DNA of 64,000 nucleotides from Streptomyces fulvorobeus (GTDB lineage: Bacteria; Actinomycetota; Actinomycetes; Streptomycetales; Streptomycetaceae): positions 6,138,001 to 6,202,000 of the forward strand of contig NZ_BLWC01000001.1 in NCBI RefSeq assembly GCF_013167895.1, given 5' to 3'. Made by a program: the position numbers and the translations under genes. The stretch's first letter is position 1. Every line of letters starts with the position of its first letter. Shown in pieces: positions 27,326-35,692 of this stretch. Below the pieces are notes generated by a model, which was given only the letters and a program-made list of their open reading frames with translations, did no database searches and had not been told where the DNA came from.

Positions 27326-27891
27326 GATCCACCTCCCTCGCAGGGTTGTTGACGCTTCTCACTACGCGCCGGAACGAGGGCGAATTCAACGGAGACGACG
27401 GTCAGGGACAAGTCTCCGGGCACGCTGGAGCATTCGCGTGCGGCGACTTCCCCTCGTAGCTTCTCCTCATGCAGTACGGCCGTGTGCAGGGCTGGACGCG
27501 CGTCCGCGTCGTCCCCACAGCCGAGTTCGCACGATGGGAGAGACAGCCGGGACACGAAGAGCGCCGGCGATACACGACAGTTCCGAGCGGAGCCCCACCA
27601 GCTGCGGGCGGTCCGCGGAATCGCCGGCCGCTGACATGACCGGCATCTTCGACCTCATCGATTCATCTGCTGGGCGCGGGTCTTGGGGACCGCCCTGATT
27701 GCGGATCGGCACCTGAAGCGTCCGGAGGTGAAGGTCAGTCGTGGTCTTGAGGCCAGCAGGGGATCAGTGTCCGTAGTCAGATGCGCTACGCCGCTGGGTG
27801 AACGGCGCCCTTCTACCAGGCGGTGGCGTGCTCGGGCGTTCCGCAGACGCAGCGCGGTGCCGCAGCTGTCCTCCGGAACCCGCCAGGCCAG
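27326..27891. other. Gene-free stretch
   Basis: About 570 bases with no supported gene. It should contain the promoter of the broken AraC-type gene. Frames around 27300-27700 and 27683-28255 show no domains. Confidence 0.35.
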
Positions 27892-28065
27892 TCACCTGCT
27901 CTTTTTGTTGAACCATCCGAGCGACTGGAAGACGGACGCGCCGATAACGAGGACGCCGAGAGGAACGACCGTGAACCAGGTGGCATCGGCATTCACGGCC
28001 GCGAGCAGGGCGATGGCGCCGAGGGCCAGCGCCAGGAGGCCGAGCATGCCCAGAAGGACTCGCAT
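27892..28065 (-). CDS. Small two-helix membrane protein
   Basis: A 57-residue frame from ATG 28065: MRVLLGMLGLLALALGAIAL, then LAAVNADATWFTVV and a second hydrophobic helix (PLGVLVIGASVFQSLGWF), ending in a basic tail (NKKSR). The two-helix hairpin with a positive end is typical of small inner-membrane proteins. An alternative start is TTG 28092, which adds nine residues. No ribosome site is strong, and neighbours are unrelated remnants, so expression is uncertain. Confidence 0.45.
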   Translation of the reverse strand: MRVLLGMLGLLALALGAIALLAAVNADATWFTVVPLGVLVIGASVFQSLGWFNKKSR

Positions 28066-28092
28066 CTTGGAAACCAACGGAGGACTCTCCAA

Positions 28093-28521
28093 TGTTCAGA
28101 CGGGCTCTATTGACCAGACAGCGTTCGCTACCCGGTGGACAGCTGGCGACGGTTGCCCGGTAGGGAGTCAGCGAGCTCCCCGGCGTGACACCACGGCTCC
28201 GTCACGGAGCGCATGGAGTGAGTCTCCCAACGCTGCCGTCCCGAGGCGTCAGTAGAAATACGTAATCGAAGACGTAGGTCACCGGTCGGCCCGGGGCGGG
28301 GCAGCGGCCAGCCGTGCAGTGAGCCATTGCCGATCTCACCTGTCGGATGGCAGTTGGCCTGACGGATGGAGGAAGCCCCTGGTAGCTGGTGTCGACCAAG
28401 AGAACCGTCTCCACCGGAGGCTTCGTACGCTTGTCTACCCGTCCGGCGTCGACGTTCTCAGCTCTGCCCTGCGCTTCCTCACGGCCCGCCTGAGGCAACA
28501 GCGTCGTCTTCTCGGCACCCG
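28093..28521. other. Gene-free stretch
   Basis: No gene supported on either strand; flanked by a small membrane protein and a regulator remnant, probably decayed DNA. Confidence 0.3.
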
Positions 28522-28900
28522 ATGGCGGCGCCTGAGCGCGGGTCGCCAACCCTGCGGATCAAGAACGCCGCCGGCGAGTACATCGCCGCTCTCTGCCTGA
28601 ACCTCGACGTGTCCGCTCTGTCGCCGGTGACACTTGCCTTGCCGAACCTGGTGGCCACGGACAGCGAGCACCGCGAGCACCCGCTGGAAACCCTGCGGGA
28701 CAGCAACACCCGCAAGCTACGCCAGGCGGTACAAGCGCTGTCGGCGAAGCGCGCCGCCACTCCCAGGTCGCTGAGCCGGGAAGAGAACGCTCGTACGGCA
28801 GCTGCGCCAGGACGGGTACTTCGACTGGCGTGACGCCGCGCAGACCATCGCGGACCTGCTGGGCGTATCCCGGGCAACCGTCTACAACTACGCCGAGTGA
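28522..28900 (+). pseudogene. Remnant of a YheO-like PAS/HTH_22 regulator
   Basis: The frame carries the end of a YheO-like PAS_6 domain (LRIKNAAGEYIAALCLNLDV). After one frameshift near 28788 it carries the full HTH_22 motif (LVRQLRQDGYFDWRDAAQTI, then ADLLGVSRATVYNYAE) and a stop at 28898-28900. The first half of the PAS domain is missing. YheO-like regulators often precede ornithine cyclodeaminase-type genes, as here, so this is the tail of a real operon rather than random decay. Confidence 0.7.
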
Positions 28901-28912
28901 AGGGCGCCAACC

Positions 28913-29219
28913 GTGACCTCCGCAGGACCACCCACCGCGGCCGCCCCCTCACCCCAACCCAATCCGCGGCTGGACACGGGCCGTTTGCTGCACATCACCG
29001 AGGAACAGACCGCCGCGCTCATCGACCAGGACCTGGCCCTGGAAGCGGCCCGCGCCGCCTTCGCCGCGACGGTGGACGGCACGGCCTTTCCCAGCCTCAC
29101 CGTGCACGGTTCCGATCCGCGTAACCGCTTCACCCTCAAACCATCCGCGTCCGCCACTCATGCCGGGGTGAAGATCGGCACCTACTGGCCAGGCAACACG
29201 GACTACGGGCTGCCGCGCC
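28913..29219 (+). pseudogene. 5' fragment of an ornithine cyclodeaminase/mu-crystallin family gene
   Basis: From GTG 28913, 12 bases after the regulator stop, the frame encodes about 100 residues of an ornithine-cyclodeaminase/mu-crystallin protein: LLHITEEQTAALIDQDLALE, LTVHGSDPRNRFTLKPSASA, then THAGVKIGTYWPGNTD. Similarity stops sharply after GLPRH near 29219, before the NAD-binding domain. There it meets the truncated end of an alpha/beta hydrolase read on the other strand. The gene cannot be functional. Confidence 0.7.
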
Positions 29220-29499
29220 ACTCCGCGAAACGCCACAACAGGTCGGCGAGTTCGGCCGGTCCTGCGAGCGTGTCACTTCTGCCCTTCCTGCCGTCGCTGT
29301 CGCCATGGCCGGGGAAGGCAACGGCGATGACACGATGTTCGGCCGCCAGGCCGGGCAGAACGCGATTGCAGTCACTGGCTGGACGACCGTTTCCGGGTAT
29401 CAGGAGCAGCGGCGGGCCACCGCCGGCCTCGACATAGCGAAGGGTCGTATCGCCGACACGTATGCTGAGCTCCTGCATCCAGGGTGGAGTGCTTTCCAT
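29220..29499 (-). pseudogene. 5' fragment of an alpha/beta hydrolase gene
   Basis: From ATG 29499 the frame reads MESTPPWMQELSIRVGDTTL, then RYVEAGGGPPLLLIPGNGRP (oxyanion region), HRVIAVAFPGHGDSDGRKGR and LAGPAELADLLWRFAEWRG. That is the first 90 or so residues of an alpha/beta hydrolase. The nucleophile elbow should come next, but the sequence breaks at about 29220 into the cyclodeaminase fragment. AGAGAAGG precedes the start. Confidence 0.7.
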
Positions 29500-29514
29500 G
29501 GCCTTCTCTTTCAC

Positions 29515-30220
29515 GCTTCAGAGGCGTGCGGCCCCCGGGGGAAGATGCACCGGCGCTTGTCCGCACAGTTTCCTGCCAATCGGTAAGTCGCCGTCTGTGC
29601 AAGGAGGATGGCCGACTGTTTTCATCCAGAGGGGGGTGGAGAACACGCGAATCGCCGACGAGAACCGAACAGCAATATCCTGCCCTTCGGCGCGGGGGCA
29701 AAATTCTTTAAAAGGGGCGCTCGACGCATTGCGGCCGATTGGCGAGCGCCGTCGCGCCGTACGGTTACGCCGGAGTCAGACGGTCCATGCCGATGGCGTG
29801 CTGCCGTCCGGAGGCAAGGGCCGTGCCCAGCTTGGCCGGCCCCCGACCGTTGCCGTCGTTGCGAAGCCGGAGCGACTGCGTGGCCGGCACGCTACCGATC
29901 TCGGCCGGTGAGGAAGCGATCAGGATGCCGTTGACGGACTGGCGAACGCCACCGGGCGGGGCCAGTCTCTCCTGGGGACTCATGCCCTTGCGTACGGGGG
30001 GCATCTGCCCGCGCCAGTTGGGTGCTGGGCATTGTTCACCTGCCTCTTGTCGGAGAACCAAACTGGCCCCGACCCGTCTGGATGTTCTATTCGAGGGCGC
30101 CGTAAGGGCCTGTCGCTGTGCGGTGGCTGACATGATGGGTCCGGTCTCTGGGGAGAGGCCCGGAGGCGGGCGGGCTGCCCCCAGGTGGTTTCACGGATGA
30201 GACGGATGAGAGGGCATGGG
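29515..30220. other. Gene-free stretch
   Basis: About 700 bases without a supported gene. A local less GC-rich patch near 29695-29715 (GGGGGCAAAATTCTTTAAAA) stands out but matches no promoter I can defend. The promoter of the STAS gene should lie at the right end. Confidence 0.35.
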
Positions 30221-30604
30221 GTGCCGGTGAACAGGCTGGTGATTACACCGGCGGTGGTCGGGCGGGATGCCGTGCTGGCGCTGGCCGGTGAGCTGGACAT
30301 GGGCAGCGAGACCCTGCTTGCCCGGGCGGTTCGCGAGCAGATCGAGGCGGGCTGCAGGCGGATCGTGCTGGACTGCGTGGGCATCTCGTTCTGTGACTCG
30401 CGAGGGTTCAGCGCGCTGCTTGAGGCCCGCCAGCAGGCTCGCGAAGCGAAGGGGGCTCTGGTGCTTGCCGCGGTCCCGGAGCAGCTTCAGTATGTGCTGA
30501 CTCTGCTTGGCGCGGACAACATCTTCACCATCGCCTCCACCGTTGAGCAGGCACGCCTCTTGCTTGCCGCTTCCGCAGCGGACAACGAGTCGGGTCCCGC
30601 GTAA
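30221..30604 (+). CDS. STAS-domain anti-anti-sigma factor
   Basis: A 127-residue single-domain STAS protein (SpoIIAA/RsbV type). The core DAVLALAGELDMGSETLLAR is followed by RRIVLDCVGISFCDSRGFSA, with the phosphorylatable Ser in CDSRG, and ALVLAAVPEQLQYVLTLLGA. In its unphosphorylated form such a protein binds an RsbW-like kinase and frees a sigma factor. I chose GTG 30221 with GAGAGG seven bases before it. The RsbW-like gene follows at 30758 on the same strand, so the two may be partners. Confidence 0.9.
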   Translation: MPVNRLVITPAVVGRDAVLALAGELDMGSETLLARAVREQIEAGCRRIVLDCVGISFCDSRGFSALLEARQQAREAKGALVLAAVPEQLQYVLTLLGADNIFTIASTVEQARLLLAASAADNESGPA

Positions 30605-30757
30605 GCAATCCCGCTGCCAGAGATCCGCGGTCAGGCAGGGAGGCCATGCGGATTCACCTCGATTCGGCCCGTTCCCCAATATCGAGTCCAGTGCCGGGCA
30701 GGCGTATCACCAGCACCACGCGCCGCCGCCCGCCTGCCCTCTGGGGGAACCTCGTCC

Positions 30758-31162
30758 ATGAACGCGAACATGCAGCGCCACATCGACCTGGACGGCACCG
30801 CACAAGCGCCCGCCCAAGCCCGCGAGACCACCACACGCTTCCTCGCCGAAGCCGAACGCATTCGCGGCTGCCCAGCCGGCCAGAACACCCTGCACGCGGT
30901 GCTGCTCGTCGCCAGCGAACTGGTCTCCAACGCCGTCCGCCACGCCCCGGGACCCTGCTCCCTGTGTCTCACTCTGCACGATGGGGGTGTGCTGATTGAG
31001 GTCAGTGATACAAGCCCCGTCTCTCCGCGCCTACGAGCCCCGGACATCACGGGCAGGTTCGGCGGCTGGGGTTTGCAGATGGTCAACCGGCTGGCCGGTG
31101 AACTCGAGACGGTGCCCGGCCCAGGTGACGGAAAGACGGTCGGTGCACGCCTGCCTTGGTGA
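30758..31162 (+). CDS. RsbW-like ATP-binding protein (HATPase_c anti-sigma/serine kinase)
   Basis: A 134-residue GHKL ATPase of the kind abundant in Streptomyces. The N-box is LLVASELVSNAVRHAPG, the G1 box VLIEVSDTSPVSPR, and the G2 box ITGRFGGWGLQMVNRLA. Such proteins bind sigma factors and phosphorylate STAS partners. It follows the STAS gene by about 150 bases on the same strand. The sequence after the gene holds only a micro-ORF. The sigma factor it controls is not in the window. Confidence 0.9.
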   Translation: MNANMQRHIDLDGTAQAPAQARETTTRFLAEAERIRGCPAGQNTLHAVLLVASELVSNAVRHAPGPCSLCLTLHDGGVLIEVSDTSPVSPRLRAPDITGRFGGWGLQMVNRLAGELETVPGPGDGKTVGARLPW

Positions 31163-31253
31163 TTCTCGCGGGAGAAGGCCGCAGTCCGTTTGACGGGCTT
31201 TACGGGGAGCGCCTCCACGCGTGGAGCGCGGGAGAGCGGGGTAGCCGTGCGTC

Positions 31254-31346
31254 ATGTTCTTCTTCAGTAACCGGATCGGCTGTCTTGGCTCCCTGCTGAT
31301 CAGCGCGGCAGCGACCGGCATCTTGATTCTGGTGTACACGCGCTGA
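31254..31346 (+). CDS. 30-residue membrane micropeptide
   Basis: ATG 31254 opens a 30-codon frame, MFFFSNRIGCLGSLLISAAA followed by TGILILVYTR and a TGA. It is one hydrophobic helix with a charged end. Similar very short peptides (NRxGCxGSLxxS pattern) occur, to my memory, in many Streptomyces genomes as hypothetical proteins. No strong ribosome site precedes it; GGAGAG is 17 bases away. Function unknown. Confidence 0.45.
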   Translation: MFFFSNRIGCLGSLLISAAATGILILVYTR

Positions 31347-31787
31347 TCGGCCCCTTGCCGCCACCGCATCCCCTGGAGCGCGGCGCAGCAAGCACGGCCT
31401 CCCGCGACCCGGCGGGGATCGTCCAATGCGCGAGCCGAATTTCTGGCTCCATCGGTAGTGAAGAAGCCAGCTTCGTTATCAGCGCCCAACGGCACGATGG
31501 TCCGGCGAGGGCTGCTTGGGGACCGCAGTTACGACCACGTACAAGTACCGCCGTCTGGTGCGTGCGTTCCGTGTGCAGCCGCTGTTTCGCCTGACGCGGC
31601 ACCGAGTACGGATCCAGGGCACGGGGCCCAACGCTGGGCCATGAAGTGCTCGCTCGCCCACCTGCACTGGTTTCGCCGACTCCGGATGGGCCGCCCAGCA
31701 TGCTGGGGTTCGAACATGTCGGCGGTGAAGAGCGGGACAGCCGCCTGCCCGAAGCGTGCTTGGATTCCTGTTCTGTTCGGAAGCGGA
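31347..31787. other. Gene-free stretch
   Basis: About 440 bases with no supported gene on either strand, ending at the csbD terminator. Confidence 0.35.
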
Positions 31788-31830
31788 CAGGGGTGTGGGC
31801 CGCAACCACCGGTTGCGGCCCACACCCCTG
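31788..31830 (-). terminator. Very strong terminator of the csbD-like gene
   Basis: Perfect 20-bp stem (left arm 31788-31807, right arm 31811-31830) with a three-base ACC loop, 17 bases after the CsbD stop on the minus strand. Confidence 0.85.
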
Positions 31831-31847
31831 TGGTGACAAGAGAAGGT

Positions 31848-32021
31848 TCAGTGCTTTATGGCGTCCTTGGCATGCTCGCCGGCCTGCTTCACGTCACCCT
31901 TGGCCTGGTCGGCTTTGCCCTCCGCTTGGAGGCGCTTGTTGCCGGTGGCCTTGCCCGCGGTCTCCTTGGCCTGGCCCTTGAGCTTGTCGGCGGTGTTCTC
32001 GGCCTTGTCAGCAGCACCCAT
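31848..32021 (-). CDS. CsbD family general-stress protein
   Basis: A 57-residue, highly charged, Ala/Lys/Glu-rich protein: MGAADKAENTADKLKGQAKE, TAGKATGNKRLQAEGKADQA, then KGDVKQAGEHAKDAIKH. This is the CsbD domain, a small stress-induced helical protein (sigma-B regulon in Bacillus) of unknown action. GAGGAG precedes ATG 32021. A 20-bp terminator stem follows, so it is a single-gene unit. It is divergent from the GlsB-type stress protein gene. Confidence 0.9.
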   Translation of the reverse strand: MGAADKAENTADKLKGQAKETAGKATGNKRLQAEGKADQAKGDVKQAGEHAKDAIKH

Positions 32022-32100
32022 CACGCTCTCCTCACGTCGTTGTTCTGACTGTCTGCTGCCCCAGATCAGACCCGCTACGCCGCGTGCGGTATCCGAAGGA

Positions 32101-32140
32101 GTCATGGCGGTCGGCGCTAGGGGTCATGGCGGTCGGCGCT
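32101..32140. repeat. 18-bp direct repeat between csbD-like and glsB-like genes
   Basis: GTCATGGCGGTCGGCGCT occurs at 32101-32118 and again at 32123-32140, four bases apart. It lies in the divergent promoter region, so it could bind a regulator or be a replication-slippage duplication. Confidence 0.75.
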
Positions 32141-32173
32141 GAACTTTGGTGAGACCGATGCTTCCGAATCGCC

Positions 32174-32199
32174 GTTTACAACGGTCGGACTGGGGCAAG
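32174..32199 (+). promoter_or_regulatory. Candidate stress-sigma promoter of the glsB-like gene
   Basis: GTTTAC, 12 bases, then GGGGCAAG, 71 bases before the ATG. It resembles the Streptomyces sigma-B/sigma-H class (GTTT, 14-15 bases, GGGTAY) imperfectly. The same GTTTAC...GGGGCAAG pair precedes the small membrane protein gene at 44231. Confidence 0.4.
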
Positions 32200-32270
32200 T
32201 GGCGGTTCACAACCTGATGCCGCGGCCACAACGGGCGCCGTGGCCCTTACTACTTTTGGAGTGCGTACGC

Positions 32271-32540
32271 ATGGGAATCATTGCCTGGATCATCCTGGGA
32301 CTGCTGGCCGGTGCGATCGCCAAGTTCCTGCTCCCCGGCCGTGACCCGGGCGGCATCCTCGTCACCATGATCCTCGGTGTCCTGGGCGCGTTGCTGGGTG
32401 GCTTCCTCGCCCAGGCCCTCTTCGACGTCGACCCGATGGACGGCTTCTTCGAGGTCTCCTCCTGGCTGTCGGCGATCATTGGCTCGCTCATCCTGCTCGT
32501 CATCTACCGAGTTGTAGCGGGCAAGCGACACCGCGCCTGA
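32271..32540 (+). CDS. GlsB/YeaQ/YmgE family stress-response membrane protein
   Basis: An 89-residue membrane protein with three helices: GIIAWIILGLLAGAIAKFLL, VTMILGVLGALLGGFLAQAL, and LSAIIGSLILLVIYRVVAG. The LPGRDPGG loop between the first two is the family hallmark. Transglycosylase-associated (YeaQ) proteins are induced by stress; their action is unknown. ATG 32271 fits the family start; no strong Shine-Dalgarno is visible. A 13-bp terminator stem follows. Confidence 0.92.
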   Translation: MGIIAWIILGLLAGAIAKFLLPGRDPGGILVTMILGVLGALLGGFLAQALFDVDPMDGFFEVSSWLSAIIGSLILLVIYRVVAGKRHRA

Positions 32541-32564
32541 CCACTACCCCCCAACCTGATCTCC

Positions 32565-32597
32565 AGCGGGCACCGGAATTCCCCTCCGGTGCCCGCT
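32565..32597 (+). terminator. Terminator of the glsB-like gene
   Basis: AGCGGGCACCGGA pairs perfectly with TCCGGTGCCCGCT around a seven-base loop, 24 bases after the stop. Confidence 0.8.
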
Positions 32598-32618
32598 TCG
32601 CTGTGCCTCCCCGTGGCG

Positions 32619-33428
32619 TCACCATTGGTTGGTGGTCCCGGTACGGACGTACCGGCCCGGGGTGATGCCCACGACCCGTTTGAAGTGCCTGGTGAGGTGG
32701 GACTGGTCGTAGAAGCCGGCGGCGGTCGCTACCTCGCCTGGCGGCTGACCGTCGAGTAGCAGACGCCGGGCCAGGTCGACGCGGCGGGACATCATGTACT
32801 GGTGCGGAGCGATGCCGAAGGCGCCGCTGAAGGCACGTACGAGATGCGTAGGGTGGGCGTGGACCAGGCGCGCGGCCTCTTTCAGAGCGACGCCTTCAAG
32901 CAGGCGCTCGTCGAGGAGATCGCGCAGACTCTGAGCGATGCCGCGGTCGGGCTCAGCGCTGCCAGTGGCCGGCTCAGGGCGCAGTTGCTCGCGCAGTCGT
33001 TCGCTGATGAAGGCCAGACGGCTCTCTGCCTCGAACTCGTCTCCCGTGTTCGCGAGGGCTGTGTGCAGCTGTCCGACTCGTCTGCGCAGGACCGGCTCGG
33101 CGAAGTCGGTGTTGTCCACCGCTGGTCCGATGAAGCTTGCGTCCAGCTGAGTCATGTCGAGGTAGAGCACGCGCTTGTGAAAGCCGTGAGGAGTGGCGGG
33201 CGAGCCGTTGTGCGCGATCTGCGGCGGGAGCAGGCTCACGGTGTCGCTCGGAGTGCCGCGCTCATAACGGTCCAGATCGTAGCGGATCGCGCCGTCATCG
33301 ACGATCAGCAAAGTCCAGGCGTCATGGACGTGCATGGGGTACGCGTGCTCGGTGAAGTGGGCGTGGAAGACCTCCACGACGCCCGCGACCTGCGGGCGCC
33401 AAGCGGAGATCTCCTGCCGGGGTGTCAC
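32619..33428 (-). CDS. AraC-family transcriptional regulator with cupin-type sensor
   Basis: A 269-residue regulator. The N-terminal half is an AraC cupin domain (FHAHFTEHAYPMHVHDAWTL, SLLPPQIAHNGSP) and the C-terminal 100 residues a complete double helix-turn-helix (LKEAARLVHAHPTHLVRAFS, VATAAGFYDQSHLTRHFKRV). GTG 33428 (MTPRQEISAWRP) gives the usual N-terminus; the frame is open further upstream but overlaps the divergent gene. It is divergent from the DUF2000 gene, only 49 bases away, which it probably controls. Confidence 0.9.
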   Translation of the reverse strand: MTPRQEISAWRPQVAGVVEVFHAHFTEHAYPMHVHDAWTLLIVDDGAIRYDLDRYERGTPSDTVSLLPPQIAHNGSPATPHGFHKRVLYLDMTQLDASFIGPAVDNTDFAEPVLRRRVGQLHTALANTGDEFEAESRLAFISERLREQLRPEPATGSAEPDRGIAQSLRDLLDERLLEGVALKEAARLVHAHPTHLVRAFSGAFGIAPHQYMMSRRVDLARRLLLDGQPPGEVATAAGFYDQSHLTRHFKRVVGITPGRYVRTGTTNQW

Positions 33429-33477
33429 GCTAAGAACGTACAAGACGGAGAAGGCATGCACGTTGGAGTCTCGAAGC

Positions 33478-33957
33478 ATGAGAACCGAGAACGAGAACGA
33501 GACCGGTGCCGGGGCTGAGGCCGGTGCAGTGGATGAGAACGTGCCTGTCCGCTTCGACACCAAGATCGCCGTCCTGCTGCGCGAGGATCTTGAGTCCTGG
33601 CAGCGGCTGAATGTGACCGCGTTCCTGGTCAGCGGGCTCGGCACGGTGTCACCCGAGGTGATCGGGGAACCGTACACGGACGCCGACGACACCGCGTACC
33701 TGCCGATGTTCCGCCAGCCCGTGCTGGTCTTCGAGGGGACGAAGGAGATGTTGACCGCCGCGCACGGTCGGGCGCTGTCTCGCTCGCTACCGAGGACCGT
33801 GTTCACGTCAGATCTTTTCCACACGGGCAACGACCGGGACAACCGGGCGGCCATACGGGCTGTGGGCAAGGACCAGCTCGATCTGGTGGGAATAGCCATT
33901 TACGGGCAGCGCAACGCGGTGGACAAGGTCCTCAAGGGTGCGCGAATGCACCCTTGA
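33478..33957 (+). CDS. DUF2000 family protein
   Basis: A 159-residue protein. After an acidic 24-residue leader, residues 25-155 fit DUF2000: RFDTKIAVLLREDLESWQRL, NVTAFLVSGLG, PVLVFEGTKEMLTAAHGRAL, and QLDLVGIAIYGQRNAVDKVL. The family is related to peptidyl-tRNA hydrolase II folds; its function is unknown. It is divergent from the AraC regulator and shares its promoter region, a common arrangement for this family. ATG 33478 is the only start that keeps the domain intact; the leader is of low complexity. Confidence 0.85.
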   Translation: MRTENENETGAGAEAGAVDENVPVRFDTKIAVLLREDLESWQRLNVTAFLVSGLGTVSPEVIGEPYTDADDTAYLPMFRQPVLVFEGTKEMLTAAHGRALSRSLPRTVFTSDLFHTGNDRDNRAAIRAVGKDQLDLVGIAIYGQRNAVDKVLKGARMHP

Positions 33958-34342
33958 GTAACTTCAGATCCGCCGATCCCGAATCGGTACTCGGGTGGGG
34001 TGTCACCTTTCAAAGGGAGCGATAGACGCCCCCGTACACGACGACACGGCCAGCATGGGATCACCCTTTGTCGCCCTCACAGGCCAGAACTCAGCTGGCA
34101 ATCGTGACGGTGCAACTAGCGCGCCATCTGAGCGCTGGTGGCAACAAGACTGCCTCGTCGGTGACAGTTGTCCTGCTCCGTGCGGTGGGCACCCCAGGTC
34201 GGCGGATAGCGACGGTGACAACTACCGTGATAGGTGCCCCGGTCGCCCTGATCTCCATCATCACCGCCCTCTGTGCCCCAACGGCGCAGCGGTCGCTTCT
34301 GTTACGGGCGGCACTTGGCGGCGCTGGTCGGTGATCAGCACG
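33958..34342. other. Gene-free stretch
   Basis: About 385 bases after the DUF2000 gene with no supported gene on either strand. Confidence 0.35.
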
Positions 34343-34373
34343 GTGCCCGGCTGAGAGCTGCTCAGCCGGGCAC
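34343..34373 (-). terminator. Terminator of the glycine-rich secreted protein gene
   Basis: GTGCCCGGCTGA pairs perfectly with TCAGCCGGGCAC around a seven-base loop, 64 bases beyond the stop of the minus-strand gene. Confidence 0.75.
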
Positions 34374-34437
34374 GTTTCGGACAGCAGTCAAAGAGTGCGG
34401 GATCTTGGGTCAGTGTGGGCTGACCGCCGACGGTTCG

Positions 34438-35058
34438 TCAGCAGGGGAGAGTGGACTTGCCGGCCGCACCGGTGGCGCCGGTGGTGCCGTCCGCGGTGGA
34501 CGTGGCGGCGGTGCCATTGCCACCGGGCTGGCCCGGGCAGACCGGGCTGGCCGCACCTCCGGCGCCACCGAGGCCGCCCCTGTAGCCGCCTCCTGCCGTC
34601 GCAGCGCCGCCGTTGCCGCCCTTACCGCCAGCGATGCCCACACCGGAGTTGCCGACACCGCCTACGCCACCCTTGCCGCCCTTGCCGCCGAGCGTGGCGC
34701 CGCCGCCGGTGCCCCCGGCACCACCGTTGCCGTTGGCACCGCCGGCACCTCCCGTACCGCCGGCGCCGCCGACGCTCGATGTACCGCTGGCGTTGCCGCC
34801 GTTACCGCCGTTGCCGCCGTTGCCGTTGGCCCCCGCAGCGCCACCGGTGCCACCGAGGCCGCCGAGCCCGCCGCTGGTCCCGACACCGTTGACGCCGTTG
34901 GCGCCGGGAAGACCCAGGATCCCGAGTGCGGTGTGCGCCCGGGCGCTGCCCGAACCGGACTGGGCGGAGGCGAGGGCAGGAGTGAAGGTGAGTCCGGCTA
35001 CGGCGATCGAAGTGATGAGGAAGGTCCGTGCTGTGGCCGTGGTGCGCATGAAGCGCAT
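34438..35058 (-). CDS. Secreted glycine-rich repeat protein (PE_PGRS-like composition)
   Basis: A 206-residue protein with a Sec signal peptide (MRFMRTTATARTFLITSIAV, cleavage near ALASAQ about residue 32). It is followed by about 130 residues made of GGxGG, GGAGG and GNGG units with interspersed Ala, Asn and Val, then a short C-terminal segment with two Cys (ASPVCPGQPG, STLPC end). Collagen- or PGRS-like Gly-rich stretches are common in cell-surface proteins, but I know no function for this one. AAGGA lies about 12 bases before ATG 35058. The low-complexity DNA is prone to slippage, so repeat number may vary between strains. Confidence 0.75.
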   Translation of the reverse strand: MRFMRTTATARTFLITSIAVAGLTFTPALASAQSGSGSARAHTALGILGLPGANGVNGVGTSGGLGGLGGTGGAAGANGNGGNGGNGGNASGTSSVGGAGGTGGAGGANGNGGAGGTGGGATLGGKGGKGGVGGVGNSGVGIAGGKGGNGGAATAGGGYRGGLGGAGGAASPVCPGQPGGNGTAATSTADGTTGATGAAGKSTLPC

Positions 35059-35177
35059 GGGGTACGTCCTTCGGTTTGCCGTCGGGGAGATTCCCCGACT
35101 GACACGCATCAACGTAGAGACACTGACCGCGCTTCGCACCCAGAGAATGAATATATGTCTTTAAATAGACTGATCCA

Positions 35178-35403
35178 TTAAACTTTGGCCGCAAAATCAA
35201 AGAACGCGGGAAGATCATACGTTTCGCCCGCAACCGTGGCCGCACCTGGCGGCCCATCGGCAATCCGGCGCCGGTCCGTGTCCACGACTTCGCCGATACA
35301 CAGCTGCGCAAGGCCGTCTCTTATGGCATCTACGACTTGGCGGGAAACATCGGCTGGGTCGGTTGCTACCGACCACTACACGGCCACGTTCGCAGCGGAG
35401 TAG
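35178..35403 (+). mobile_element. ISAzo13-family transposase remnant
   Basis: The frame reads RGRTWRPIGNPAPVRVHDFA, then YGIYDLAGNIGWVG and, after a one-base shift, VATDHYTATFAAE. The family block is REWRPxGxPVxVRxHDF, PYGIYDxxxNxGWVxVGxDHDTAxFAVES. Only about 75 internal residues remain. Confidence 0.7.
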
Positions 35404-35409
35404 CTCCGA

Positions 35410-35692
35410 GGCTGGTGGCACGGTCAGGGCCAGGCCGTCTACCCCGCGAAGTTTCCGGCAGCAGCCGGGCCTTCTCCGCCCGCAGCCGGGCCCGCTCGTC
35501 GGCATCCGCCGGCACATTGGACGCAGCCGGACGACCGTCGGTGTCACGCACCCGGGTCCGCAGCGTCTCGATATTGACGTGCGGGCCGGCCGCGACATCC
35601 CGGAACGTTCGCCTGCCGACCGAAGCCCGCCACAACGCCATTGCGTCAGACCGGAACTCCGCACTGTACTTCGAGGGCCTTGCCACGCATGT
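35410..35692 (-). mobile_element. IS3-family OrfA remnant
   Basis: The frame reads ARPSKYSAEFRSDAMALWRA, then RRTFRDVAAGPHVNIETLRT, the N-terminal helix-turn-helix of IS3 OrfA. The leucine-zipper end is scrambled and OrfB is absent. It abuts the ISAzo13 fragment in the opposite orientation. Confidence 0.7.

Noticed and set aside
29765..30133. 122-codon minus-strand frame before the STAS gene
   Set aside because: Not recognisable, no ribosome site, surrounding DNA is decayed.
34613..35164. Pro-rich plus-strand frame opposite the glycine-rich gene
   Set aside because: It is the antisense shadow of the Gly repeats; the minus strand has the signal peptide and terminator.
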